DNA of 64,000 nt. Origin: Petrolisthes cinctipes (taxonomy: Eukaryota > Arthropoda > Malacostraca > Decapoda > Porcellanidae). Location of the stretch: NCBI GenBank assembly GCA_033782935.1, contig JAWQEG010000286.1:2803501-2867500 (forward strand), in the 5' to 3' direction. This document shows positions 49,440 to 62,839 of this stretch, piece after piece. The position numbers were made by a program, and so were the translations under genes. A model generated the notes under the pieces. It worked only from the letters and a program-made list of their open reading frames with translations. It was not told the origin of the DNA and made no database searches. Numbering within the stretch: position 1 is the first letter of the stretch; every line of letters begins with the position of its first letter.

Positions 49440-51468
49440 GTGCTAGAATGTTTTCAAAATATAGGCTAAAAACATGCTCAAAATCGATATTTTAGGTGCC
49501 CAAAAGTCGATATGTGCATGCATCTTCTGTACTCGTTTATATCTCAAATTCAGGCTCAAAACACCCGAAAATTCGATATTTTGGGGTCCCAGAAGCGATC
49601 TGTACATGCCTACTCAGTGCTATAATGTTTTCAAAATATAAGCTCAAAACATGCTAAAAATCGATATTTTAGGTGAGTAAAGGCGATATCTCAAATTCAG
49701 GCCCAAAACACCCGAAAATTCGATATTTTGGGGTCCCAGAAGCAATCTGTACATGCCTACTCCGTGTTAGAGTATTTTCAAAATACAGGCCCAAAACATG
49801 CTCAAAATCGATGTTTTAGGTGCCCAAAAGTCGATATGTGCATGCATCTTCAGTACCCGTTTATATCTCAAATTCAGGCTCAAAACACCCGAAAATTCGA
49901 TATTTTGGGGTCCTAGAAGCGATCTGTACATGCTTACTCCGTGTTAGAGTATTTTCAGAATACAGGCCCAAAACATGCTGAAAATCGATATTTTAGATGC
50001 CCAAAGTCAATATGTGCATGTATCTTCTGTACCCGTTTATATCTCAAATTCAGGCTCAAAACTCCCGAAAATTAAATATTTTGGGGTCCCAGAAGCAATC
50101 TGTACATGCCTACTCAGTGCTAAAATATTTTCAAAATATAGGCTAAAAACATGCTAAAAATCGATATTTTAGGTGCGTAAAGGCGATATCTCAAATTCAG
50201 GCCCAAAACACACGAAAATTCTATATTTAGGGGTACCAGAAGCGATCTATACATGCCTACTCCGTGTTAGAGTATTTTCAAAATGCAGGCCAAAAACATA
50301 CTGAAAATCGGTCTTTTAGGTGCCCAAAAGTCGATATGTGCATGCATCTTCTGTACCCGTTTATATCTTAAATTCTGGCCCTAAACACCCGAAAATTCGA
50401 TATTTTTGGGTCCCAGAAGCGATCTGTACATGCCTACTCAGTGCTAGAATGTTTTCAAAATATAGGCTCAAAACATGCTCAAAAATGATATTTTAGGTGC
50501 CCAAAATTCAAAAGGTGCTTGCATCTTCTGTACCCGTTTATATCTCAAATTCTGGCCCTAAACACCCGAAAATTCAATATTTTGGGGTCCCAGAAGCAAT
50601 CTGTACATGCCTACTCAGTGCTAGAATATTTTCAAAATATAGGCTAAAAACATGCTAAAAATCGATATTTTAGGTGCGTAGAGGCGATATCTCAAATTCA
50701 GGCCCAAAACACGAGAAAATTCGATATTTTGGGGTCCCAGAAGCGATCTGTACATGCCTACTCCATTTTAGAGTATTTTAAAATTCAGGCCCAAATCATG
50801 CTGAAAATCGATATTTTTGGGGCTCAAAGTCAATATGTGTATGCATCTTCTATACTCGTTTATATCTCAAATTCAGGCTCAAAACACCCGAAAACTCGAT
50901 ATTTTGGGGTCCCAGAAGCGATCTCTACAAGCCTACGCAGTGCTAGAATGTTTTCAAAATATAGGCTAAAAACATGCTCAAAATCGATATTTTAGGTGCC
51001 CAAAAGTAGATATGTGCATGCATCTTCTGTACTCGTTTATATCTCAAATTCAGGCTCAAAACACCCGAAAATTCGATATTTTGGGGTCCCAGAAGCGATC
51101 TGTAAATGTCTACTCAGTGCTAGAATGTTTCCAAAATATAGGCTAAAAACATGCTAAAATCGATATTTTAGGTGCCCAAAAGTCGATATGTGCATGCATC
51201 TTCTGTACTCGTTTATATCTCAAATTCTAGCTCAAAACACCCGAAAATTCGATATTTTGGGGTCCCAGAAACGATCTGTACATGCCTACTCCGTGTTAGA
51301 GTATTTTCAAAATTCAAGCCCAAATCATGCTGAAAATCGATATTTTTGGGGCTCAAAGTCAATATGTGTATGCATCTTCTATACTCGTTTATATCTCAAA
51401 TTCAGGATCAAAACACCCGAAAATTCGATATTTTGGGGTCCAAGAAGCGATCTCTACAAGCCTACTCA
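49440..51468 (+). repeat. Higher-order unit G, copy 2 (2,029 bp)
   Basis: This is a tandem copy at exactly +2,029 bp. Private differences include ccattttagag near 50,764, aaaactcgat near 50,892 and gtaaatgtctac near 51,104. Confidence 0.88.
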
Positions 51469-52085
51469 GTGCTAGAATATTTTCAAAATATAGGCTAAAA
51501 ACATGCTCAAAATCGATATTTTAGGTGCCCAAAAGTCGAAATGTGCATGCATCTTCTGTATTTGTTTATATCTCAAATTCAGGCTCAAAACACCCGAAAA
51601 TTCGATATTTTGGGGTCCCAGAAGCGATCTGTACATGCCTACTCAGTGCTATAATGTTTTCAAAATATAAGCTCAAAACATGCTAAAAATCGATATTTTA
51701 GGTGAGTAAAGGCGATATCTCAAATTCAGGCCCAAAACACCCGAAAATTAAATATTTTGGGGTCCCAGAAGCAATCTGTACATGCCTACTCCGTGTTAGA
51801 GCATTTTCAAAATACAGGCCCAAAACATGCTCAAAATCGATGTTTTAGGTGCCCAAAAGTCGATATGTGCATGCATCTTCAGTACCCGTTTATATCTCAA
51901 ATTCAGGCTCAAAACACCCGAAAATTCGATATTTTGGGGTCCCAAAAGCGATCTGTACATGCCTACTCCGTGTTAGAGTATTTTCAAAATACAGGCCCAA
52001 AACATGCTGAAAATCGATATTTTAGATGCCCAAAGTCAATATGTGCATGTATCTTCTGTACCCGTTTATATCTCAAATTCAGGCT
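51469..52085 (+). repeat. Higher-order unit G, truncated copy 3
   Basis: The unit restarts at +2,029 and is followed for about 600 bp, with the gtgctataatg and gtgagtaaagg monomers. It departs near 52,085, where copies 1 and 2 read caaaactcccg and this copy reads caaaacacccg. Confidence 0.8.
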
Positions 52086-53295
52086 CAAAACACCCGAAAA
52101 TTCAATATTTTGGGGTCCCAGAAGCAATCTGTACATGCCTACTCAGTGCTAGAATATTTTCAAAATATAGGCTCAAAACATGCTAAAAATCGATATTTTA
52201 GGTGAGTAAAGGCGATATCTCAAATTCAGGCCCAAAACACCCGAAAATTCCATATTTTGGGGTCCCAGAAGCGATCTGTACATGCCTACTCGGTGTTAGA
52301 GTATTTTCAAAATACAGGCCCAAAACATGCTCAAAATCGATGTTTTAGGTGCCAAAAAGTCGATATGTGCATGCACCTTCAGTACCCGTTTATATCTCAA
52401 ATTCAGGCTCAAAACACCCGAAAATTCGACATTTTGGGGTCCCAGAAGCGATTTGTGCATGCCTACTCAGTGCTAGAATGTTCTCAAAATATAGGCTCAT
52501 AACATGCTCAAAATCGATATTTTAGGTGCCCAAAAGTCGATATGTGCATGCTTCTTCTGTACTCATTTATATCTCAAATTCAGGCTCAAAACACCCGAAA
52601 ATTCGAAATTTTGGGGTCCCTGAAGCAATCTGTACATGCCTACTCAGTGATAGAATATTTTTAAAATATAAGCTAAAAACATGCTAAAAATCGATATATT
52701 AGGTGCCAAAAAGTCGATATCTCAAATTAGGGCCCAAAACACCCGAAAATTCGATATTTAGGGGTCCCAGAAGCGATCTGTACATGCCTACTCTGTGTTA
52801 GAGTATTTTCAAAATTCAGGCCCAAAACATGCTCAAAATCGATATTTTTGGTGCCCAAAGTCAATATGTGTATGCATCTTCTTTACTCGTTTATATCTCA
52901 AATTCAGGCTCAAAACACCCGAAAATTCGATATTTTGGGGTCCCAGAAGCGATCTGTACATGCCTACTCAGTGCTAGAATTTTTTCAGAATATAGGCTCA
53001 AAACATGCTCAAAATCGATATTTTAGGTGCTCAAAAGTCGATATGTGCATGCTTCTTCTGTACTCGTTTATATCTCAAATTCAGGCTCAAAACACCCGAA
53101 AATTCGATATTTTGGGGTCCCTGAAGCAATCTGTACATGCCTACTCAGTGCTAGTATATTTTTAAAATATAGGCTAAAAACATGCTAAAAATCGATATTT
53201 TAGGTGCCAAAAAGTCGATATCTCAAATTAAGGCCCAAAACACCCGAAAATTCGATATTTAGGGGTCCCAGAAGCGGTCTGTACATGCCTACTCC
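52086..53295 (+). repeat. Mixed block; partly a distant copy of unit E
   Basis: About 52,540-52,980 matches 37,850-38,290 (offset 14,687), sharing gtgcatgcttcttctg, ggtccctgaagc and tttttaaaatataagc. A second, related monomer follows near 53,041-53,165. Private changes include gttctcaaaat near 52,480 and tatattaggtgcc near 52,695. Confidence 0.75.
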
Positions 53296-54177
53296 GTGTT
53301 AGAGTATTTTCAAAATACAGGCCCAAAACATGCTCAAAATCGATGTTTTAGGTGCCAAAAAGTCGATATGTGCATGCATCTTCAGTACCCGTTTATATCT
53401 CAAATTCAGGCTCAAAACACCCGAAAATTCGATATTTTGGGGTCCCAGAAGCGATCTGTACATGCCTACTCCGTGTTAGAGTATTTTCAAAATACATGCC
53501 CAAAACATGCTAAAAATCGATATTTTAGATTCTCAAAGTCAATATGTGCATGTATCTTCTGTACCCGTTTATATCTCAAATTCAGGCTCAAAACACCCGA
53601 AAATTCAATATTTTGGTGTCCCAGAAGCAATCTGTACATGCCTACTCAGTGCTAGAATATTTTCAAAATATAGGCTCAAAACATGCTCAAAATCGATATT
53701 TTAGGTGCCCAAAAGTCGCTATGTGCATGCATCTTCTGTACTCGTTTATATCTCAAATTCAGGCTCAAAACACCGGAAAATTCGATTTTTGGGGTTCCCA
53801 GAAGCGATCTGTACATGCCTACTCAGTGCTAGAATATTTTCAAAATATAGGCTCAAAACATGCTAAAAATCGATATTATAGGTGCGTAAAGGCGATATCT
53901 CAAATTAAGGCCCAAAACACCCGAAAATTCGATATTTAGGGGTCCCAGAAGCGATCTGTACATGCCTACTCCGTGTTAGTGTATTTTCAAAATACAGGCC
54001 AAAAACATACTGAAAATCGATCTTTTAGGTGCCCAAAAGTCGATATGTGCATGCATCTTCTGTACCCATTTATATCTCAAATTCTGGCCCTAAACACCCG
54101 AAAATTCGATATTTTTGGGTCCCAGAAGCGATCTGTACATGCCTACTCAGTGCTAGAATGTTTTCAAAATATAGGCT
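53296..54177 (+). repeat. Block with links to 20.7 kb and 41.1 kb
   Basis: 53,296 to about 53,660 matches 20,701-21,065 at offset 32,595, sharing gtgccaaaaagtcgatatgtg and the rare attttggtgtcccag. 53,534-54,184 matches 41,145-41,795 (offset 12,389). Private mark: gattctcaaagtc near 53,528. Confidence 0.75.
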
Positions 54178-57100
54178 CAAAACATGCTGAAAATCGATAT
54201 TTTTGGTGCCCAAAGTCAATATGTGTATGCATCTTCTATACTCGTTTATATCTCAAATTCAGGCTCAAAACACCCGAAAATTCGATATTTTGGGGTCCCA
54301 GAAGCTATCTGTACATGCCTACTCAGTGCTAGAATGTTTTCAAAATATAGGCTCAAAACATGCTCCAAATCGATATTTTAGGTGCCCAAAAGTCGATATG
54401 TGCATGCATCTTCTGTACTCGTTTATATCTCAAATTCAGGCTCAAAACACCCGAAAATTCGATATTTTGGGGTCCAATAAGCGATCTGTACATGCCTACT
54501 CAGTGCTAGAATATTTTCAAAATATAGGTTCAAAACATGCTAAAAATCGATATTTTAGGTGCGTAAAAGCGATATCTCAAATTCAGTCCCAAAACACCCG
54601 AAAACTCGATATTTTGGGGTCCCAGAAGCGATCTGTACATGCCTACTCCGTGTTAGAGTATTTACAAAATACAGGCCGAAAACATGCTCAAAATCGATGT
54701 TTTAGGTGCCCAAAAGTCGATATGTGCATACATCTTCAGTACCCGTTTATATCTCAAATACAGGCTCAAAACACCCGAAAATTCAATATTTTGGGGTCCC
54801 AGAAGCAATCTGTACATGCCTACTCAGTGCTAGAATATTTTTAAAAATATAGGCTTAAAACATGCTAAAAATCGATTTTTTAGGTGCCTAAAAGTCGATG
54901 TCTAAAATTAAGGCCCAAAACACCCGAAAATTCGATATTTACGGGTCCCAGAAGCGATCTGTACATGCCTACTCCGTTTTAGAGTATTTTCAAAATACAG
55001 GCCAAAAACATTTTGAAAATCGATCTTTTAGGTGCCCAAAAGTAGATATGTGCATGCATCTTCTGTACCCGTTTATATATCAAATTCTGGCCCTAAACAC
55101 CCGAAAATTCGATATTTTTGGGTCCCAGAAGCGATCTGTACATGCCTACTCAGTGCTAGAATGTTTTCAAAATATAGGCTCAAAACATGCTCAAAATCGA
55201 TATTTTAGGTGCCCAAAAGTCGATACGTGCATGCATCTTCTGTACTCGTTTATATCTCAAATTCAAGCTCAAAACACCCGAAAATTCGATATTTAGGGGT
55301 CCCAGAAGCGATCTGTACATGCCTACTCAGTGCTAGAATATTTTCAAAATATAGGCTCAAAACATGCTAAAAATCGATATTTTAGGTGCGTAAAGGCGAT
55401 ATCTCAAATTCAGGCCCAAAACACCCGAAAATTCGATATTTAGGGGTCCCAGAAGCGATCTGTACATACCTACTCAGTGATAGAATGTTTTCAAAATATA
55501 GGCTAAAAACATGCTCAAAATCGATATTTTAGGTGAACAAAAGTCGATATGAGCATGTATCTTCTGTACCCGTTTATATCTCAAATTCAGGCTCAAAACA
55601 CCCGAAAATTCAATATTTTGGGGTCCCAGAAGCAATCTGTACATGCCTACTCAGTGCTAGAATATTTTCAAAATATAGGCTAAAAACATGCTAAAAATCG
55701 ATATTTTAGGTGCAAAAAAGTCGATATCTCAAATTAAGGCCCAAAACACCCGAAAATCCGATATTTAGGGGTCCCAGAAGCGATCTGTACATGCCTACTC
55801 CGTGTAAGAGTATTTTCAAAATACAGGCCAAAAACATACTGAAAATCGATCTTTTAGGTGCCCAAAAGTCGATATGTGCATGAATCTTCTGTACCCGTTT
55901 ATATCTCAAATTCTGGCCCTAAACACCCGAAAATTCGATATTTTTGGGTCCCAGAAGCGATCTGTACATGCCTACTCCGTGTTAGAGTATTTTCAAAATA
56001 CAGGCCCAAAACATGCTGAAAATCGATATTTTAGATGCCCAAAGTCAATATGTGCATGTATCTTCTGTACCCGTTTATATCTCAAATTCAGGCTCAAAAC
56101 TCCCGAAAATTCAATATTTTGGGGTCCCAGAAGCAATCTGTACATGCCTACTCAGTGCTAGAATATTTTCAAAATATAGGCTAAAAACATGCTAAAAATC
56201 GATATTTTAGGTGTGTAAAGGCGATATCTCAAATTAAGGCCCAAAACACCCGAAAATTCTATATTTAGGGGTCCCAGAAGCGATCTGTACATGCCTACTA
56301 CGTGTTAGAGTATTTTCAAAATACAGGCCAAAAACATACTGAAAATCGGTCTTTTAGGTGCCCAAAAGTCGATACGTGCATGCATCTTCTGTACCCGTTT
56401 ATATCTCAAATTCTGGCCCTAAACACCCGAAAATTCGATATTTTTGGGTCCCAGAAGCGATCTGTACATGCCTACTCAGTGCTAGAATGTTTTCAAAATA
56501 TAGGCTTAAAACATGCTCAAAATCGATATTTTAGGTGCGTCAAGGCGATATCTCAAATTCAGTCCCAAAACACCCGAAAATTCGATATTTTGGGGTCCCA
56601 GAAGCGATCTGTACATGCCTACTCCGTGTTAGAGTATTTTCAAAATACAGGCCCAAAACATGCTCAAAATCGATGTTTTAGGTGCCCAAAAGTCGATATG
56701 TGCACGCATCTTCAGTATCCGTTTATATCTCAAATTCAGGCTCAAAACACCCGAAAATTCGATATTTTGGGGTCCCAGAAGCGATCTGTACATGCCTACT
56801 CCGTGTTAGAGTATTTTCAAAATACAGGCCCAAAACATGCTGAAAATCGATCATTTAGATGCCCAAAGTCAATATGTACATGTATCTTCTGTACCCGTTT
56901 ATATCTCAAATTCAGGCTCAAAATACCCGAAAATTCAATATTTTGGGGTCCCAGAAGCAATCTGTACATGCCTACTCAGTGCTAAAATATTTTCAAAATA
57001 TAGGCTTAAAACATGCTAAAAATCGATATTTTAGGTGCCAAAAAGTCGATATCTCAAATTCAGTCCCAAAACACCCGAAACTTCGATATTTAGGGGTCCC

Positions 57101-59038
57101 AGAAGCGATCTGTACATGCCTACTCCGTGTTAGAGTATTTTCAAAATACAGGCCAAAAACATACTGAAAATCGATCTTTTAGGTGCCCAAAAGTCGATAT
57201 GTGCATGCATCTTCTGTACCCGTTTATATCTCAAATTCTGGCCCTAAACACCCGAAAATACGATATTTTGGGGTCCCAGAAGCGATCTGTACATGCCTAT
57301 TCCGTGTTAGAGTATTTTCAAAATTCAGGCCCAAAACATACTGAAAATCGATATTTTTGGTGCCCAAAGTCAATATGTGTATGCATCTTCTATACTTGTT
57401 TATATCTCAAATTCAGGCTCAAAACACCCGAAAATACGATATTTTGGGGTCCCAGAAGCAATCTGTACATGCCTACTCAGTGCTAGAATGTTTTCAAAAT
57501 ATAGGCTCAAAACATGCTCAAAATCGATATTTTAGGTGCCAAAAAGTCGATATGTGCATGCATCTTCTGTACTCGTTTATATCTCAAATTCTGTCTCAAA
57601 ACACCCGAAAATTCGATATTTTGGGGTCCCAGAAGCGATCTGTACATGCCTACTCAGTGCTAGAATATTTTCAATATATAGGCTCAAAACATGCTGAAAA
57701 TCGATATTTTAGGTGCGTAGAGGCGATATCTCAAATTCAGGCCCAAAACACCCGAAAATTCGATATTTTGGGGTCCCAGAAGCGATCTGTACATGCCTAC
57801 TCCGTGTTAGAGTATTTTCAAATTCAGGCCCAAATCATGCTGAAAATCGATATTTTTGGGGCTCAAAGTCAATATGTGTATGCATCTTCTATACTCGTTT
57901 ATATCTCAAATTCAGGCTCAAAACACCCGAAAATTCGATATTTTGGGGTCCAAGAAGCGATCTCTACAAGCCAACTCAGTGCTAGAATGTTTTCAAAATA
58001 TAGGCTAAAAACATGCTCAAAATCGATATTTTAGGTGCCCAAAAGTCGATATGTGCATGCATCTTCTGTACTCGTTTATATCTCAAATTCAGGCTCAAAA
58101 CACCCGAAAATTCGATATTTTGGGGTCCCAGAAGCTATCTCTACAAGCCTACTCAGTGCTAGAATGTTTTCAAAATATAGGCTAAAAACATGCTCAAAAT
58201 CGATATTTTAGGTGCCCAAAAGTCGATATGTGCATGCATCTTCTGTACTCGTTTATATCTCAAATTCAGGCTCAAAACACCCGAAAATTCGATATTTTGG
58301 GGTCCCAGAAGCGATCTGTACATGCCTACTCCGTGTTAGAGTATTTTCAAAATACAGGCCCAAAACATGCTCATAATCGATGTTTTAGGTGCACCAAAGT
58401 CGATATGTGCATGCATCTTCAGTACCCGTTTATATCTCAAATTCAGGCTCAAAACACCCGAAAATTCGATATTTTGGGGTCCCAGAAGCGATCTGTACAT
58501 GCCTACTCCGTGTTAGAGTATTTTCAAAATACAGGCCCAAAACATGCTGAAAATCGATATTTTAGATGCCCAAAGTCAATATGTGCATGTATCTTCTGTA
58601 CCCGTTTATATCTCAAATTCAGGCTCAAAACTCCCGAAAATTCAATATTTTGGGGTCCCAGAAGCAATCTGTACATGCCTACTCAGTGATAGAATATTTT
58701 TAAAATATAGGCTCAAAACATGCTAAAAATCGATATTTTAGGTGCCAAAAAGTCGATATCTCAAATTAAGGCCCAAAACACCCGAAAATTCGATATTTAG
58801 GGGTCCCAGAAGCGATCTGTACATGCCTACTCCGTGTTAGAGTATTTCCAAAATACAGGCCAAAAACATACTGAAAATCGATCTTTCAGGTGCCCAAAAG
58901 TCGATATGTGCATGTATCTTCTGTACCCGTTTATATCTCAAATTCTGGCCCTAAGTACCCAAAAATTCGATATTTTTGTGTCCCAGAAGCGATCTGTACA
59001 TGCCTACTCAGTGCTAGAATGTTTTCAAAATATAGGCT
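54178..59038 (+). repeat. Higher-order unit H, copy 1 (4,861 bp, about 29 monomers)
   Basis: The next 3.45 kb repeat this unit at offset 4,861, then 4,361 after a 500-bp difference. The first kilobase derives from the 42,960 family. 56,479-57,100 is a single diverged copy of hexamer unit F. 57,800-58,130 carries the tttttggggctcaaag L5. Monomers at 55979, 56155 and 56302 (to 56478) are the three missing from copy 2. Confidence 0.85.
54930..54946 (+). other. CENP-B-box-like 17-mer, third site
   Basis: This is the copy of the 43,712 site carried by the duplicated segment at offset 11,218. It was inherited by duplication and is not independent evidence. Confidence 0.35.
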
Positions 59039-62000
59039 CAAAACATGCTGAAAATCGATATTTTTGGTGCCCAAAGTCAATATGTGTATGCATCTTCTAT
59101 ACTCGTTTATATCTCAAATTCAGGCTCAAAACACCCGAAAATTCGATATTTTGGGGTCCCAGAAGCTATCTGTACATGCCTACTCAGTGCTAGAATGTTT
59201 TCAAAATATAGGCTCAAAACATGCTCCAAATCGATATTTTAGGTGCCCAAAAGTCGATATGTGCATGCATCTTCTGTACTCGTTTATATCTCAAATTCAG
59301 GCTCAAAACACCCGAAAATTCGATATTTTGGGGTCCAATAAGCGATCTGTACATGCCTACTCAGTGCTAGAATATTTTCAAAATATAGGTTCAAAACATG
59401 CTAAAAATCGATATTTTAGGTGCGTAAAAGCGATATCTCAAATTCAGTCCCAAAACACCCGAAAACTCGATATTTTGGGGTCCCAGATGCGATCTGTACA
59501 TGCCTACTCCGTGTTAGAGTATTTACAAAATACAGGCCGAAAACATGCTCAAAATCGATGTTTTAGGTGCCCAAAAGTCGATATGTGCATACATCTTCAG
59601 TACCCGTTTATATCTCAAATACAGGCTCAAAACACCCGAAAATTCAATATTTTGGGGTCCCAGAAGCAATCTGTACATGCCTACTCAGTGCTAGAATATT
59701 TTTAAAAATATAGGCTTAAAACATGCTAAAAATCGATTTTTTAGGTGCCTAAAAGTCGATGTCTAAAATTAAGGCCCAAAACACCCGAAAATTCGATATT
59801 TACGGGTCCCAGAAGCGATCTGTACATGCCTACTCCGTTTTAGAGTATTTTCAAAATACAGGCCAAAAACATTTTGAAAATCGATCTTTTAGGTGCCCAA
59901 AAGTCGATATGTGCATGCATCTTCTGTACCCGTTTATATATCAAATTCTGGCCCTAAACACCCGAAAATTCGATATTTTTGGGTCCCAGAAGCGATCTGT
60001 ACATGCCTACTCAGTGCTAGAATGTTTTCAAAATATAGGCTCAAAACATGCTCAAAATCGATATTTTAGGTGCCCAAAAGTCGATACGTGCATGCATCTT
60101 CTGTACTCGTTTATATCTCAAATTCAAGCTCAAAACACCCGAAAATTCGATATTTAGGGGTCCCAGAAGCGATCTGTACATGCCTACTCAGTGCTAGAAT
60201 ATTTTCAAAATATAGGCTCAAAACATGCTAAAAATCGATATTTTAGGTGCGTAAATGCGATATCTCAAATTCAGGCCCAAAACACCCGAAAATTCGATAT
60301 TTAGGGGTCCCAGAAGCGATCTGTACATACCTACTCAGTGATAGAATGTTTTCAAAATATAGGCTAAAAACATGCTCAAAATCGATATTTTAGGTGCCCA
60401 AAAGTCGATATGAGCATGTATCTTCTGTACCCGTTTATATCTCAAATTCAGGCTCAAAACACCCGAAAATTCAATATTTTGGGGTCCCAGAAGCAATCTG
60501 TACATGCCTACTCAGTGCTAGAATATTTTCAAAATATAGGCTAAAAACATGCTAAAAATCGATATTTTAGGTGCAAAAAAGTCGATATCTCAAATTAAGG
60601 CCCAAAACACCCGAAAATCCGATATTTAGGGGTCCCAGAAGCGATCTGTACATGCCTACTCCGTGTAAGAGTATTTTCAAAATACAGGCCAAAAACATAC
60701 TGAAAATCGATCTTTTAGGTGCCCAAAAGTCGATATGTGCATGAATCTTCTGTACCCGTTTATATCTCAAATTCTGGCCCTAAACACCCGAAAATTCGAT
60801 ATTTTTGGGTCCCAGAAGCGATCTGTACATGCCTACTCAGTGCTAGAATGTTTTCAAAATATAGGCTTAAAACATGCTCAAAATCGATATTTTAGGTGCG
60901 TCAAGGCGATATCTCAAATTCATTCCCAAAACACCCGAAAATTCGATATTTTGGGGTCCCAGAAGCGATCTGTACATGCCTACTCCGTGTTAGAGTATTT
61001 TCAAAATACAGGCCCAAAACATGCTCAAAATCGATGTTTTAGGTGCCCAAAAGTCGATATGTGCACGCATCTTCAGTATCCGTTTATATCTCAAATTCAG
61101 GCTCAAAACACCCGAAAATTCGATATTTTGGGGTCCCAGAAGCGATCTGTACATGCCTACTCCGTGTTAGAGTATTTTCAAAATACAGGCCCAAAACATG
61201 CTGAAAATCGATCATTTAGATGCCCAAAGTCAATATGTACATGTATCTTCTGTACCCGTTTATATCTCAAATTCAGGCTCAAAATACCCGAAAATTCAAT
61301 ATTTTGGGGTCCCAGAAGCAATCTGTACATGCCTACTCAGTGCTAAAATATTTTCAAAATATAGGCTTAAAACATGCTAAAAATCGATATTTTAGGTGCC
61401 AAAAAGTCGATATCTCAAATTCAGTCCCAAAACACCCGAAACTTCGATATTTAGGGGTCCCAGAAGCGATCTGTACATGCCTACTCCGTGTTAGAGTATT
61501 TTCAAAATACAGTCCAAAAACATACTGAAAATCGATCTTTTAGGTGCCCAAAAGTCGATATGTGCATGCATCTTCTGTACCCGTTTATATCTCAAATTCT
61601 GGCCCTAAACACCCGAAAATACGATATTTTGGGGTCCCAGAAGCGATCTGTACATGCCTATTCCGTGTTAGAGTATTTTCAAAATTCAGGCCCAAAACAT
61701 ACTGAAAATCGATATTTTTGGTGCCCAAAGTCAATATGTGTATGCATCTTCTATACTTGTTTATATCTCAAATTCAGGCTCAAAACACCCGAAAATACGA
61801 TATTTTGGGGTCCCAGAAGCAATATGTACATGCCTACTCAGTGCTAGAATGTTTTCAAAATATAGGCTCAAAACATGCTCAAAATCGATATTTTAGGTGC
61901 CAAAAAGTCGATATGTGCATGCATCTTCTGTACTCGTTTATATCTCAAATTCTGTCTCAAAACACCCGAAAATTCGATATTTTGGGGTCCCAGAAGCGAT

Positions 62001-62339
62001 CTGTACATGCCTACTCAGTGCTAGAATATTTTCAATATATAGGCTCAAAACATGCTGAAAATCGATATTTTAGGTGCGTAGAGGCGATATCTCAAATTCA
62101 GGCCCAAAACACCCGAAAATTCGATATTTTGGGGTCCCAGAAGCGATCTGTACATGCCTACTCCGTGTTAGAGTATTTTCAAATTCAGGCCCAAATCATG
62201 CTGAAAATCGATATTTTTGGGGCTCAAAGTCAATATGTGTATGCATCTTCTATACTCGTTTATATCTCAAATTCAGGCTCAAAACACCCGAAAATTCGAT
62301 ATTTTGGGGTCCAAGAAGCGATCTCTACAAGCCAACTCA
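59039..62339 (+). repeat. Higher-order unit H, copy 2, lacking one trimer
   Basis: This block matches copy 1 with very few substitutions; offset changes from 4,861 to 4,361 at 60,840. The missing 500 bp (176 + 147 + 177) are exactly three monomers. Rare shared variants include gatttttttaggtgcc, aacattttgaaaatcg, gtgcgtcaaggcg, gaaaatacgatatttt and attttcaatatatagg. Identity with copy 1 continues to about 62,490. Confidence 0.85.
59791..59807 (+). other. CENP-B-box-like 17-mer, fourth site
   Basis: This is a copy of the 54,930 site in the next 4,861-bp unit, again inherited by duplication. Confidence 0.35.
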
Positions 62340-62839
62340 GTGCTAGAATGTTTTCAAAATATAGGCTAAAAACATGCTCAAAATCGATATTTTAGGTGCC
62401 CAAAAGTCGATATGTGCATGCATCTTCTGTACTCGTTTATATCTCAAATTCAGGCTCAAAACACCCGAAAATTCGATATTTTGGGGTCCCAGAAGCGATC
62501 TGTATATGCCTACTCAGTGCTAGAATGTTTTCAAAATATAAGCTCAAAACATGCTAAAAATCGATATTTTAGGTGCGTAGAGGCGATATCTCAAATTCAG
62601 GCCCAAAACACCCGAAAATTCGATATTTTGGGGTCCCAGAAGCGATCTGTACATGCCTACTCCGTGTTAGAGTATTTTCAAAATTCAGGCCCAAATCATG
62701 CTGAAAATCGATATTTTTGAGGCTCAAAGTCAATATGTGTATGCATCTTCTATACTCGTTTATATCTCAAATTCAGGCTCAAAACACCCGAAAATTCGAT
62801 ATTTTTGGGTCCCAGAAGCTATCTCTACAAGCCTACTCA
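62340..62839 (+). repeat. Trimer unit, copy 1 (500 bp)
   Basis: Monomers start at 62340, 62517 and 62664 (177, 147 and 176 bp). Shared private variants with the next copy are gatctgtatatgcc, aatataagctc and gcgtagagg. This is the simplest tandem form of the long-short-long theme in the window. Confidence 0.88.
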
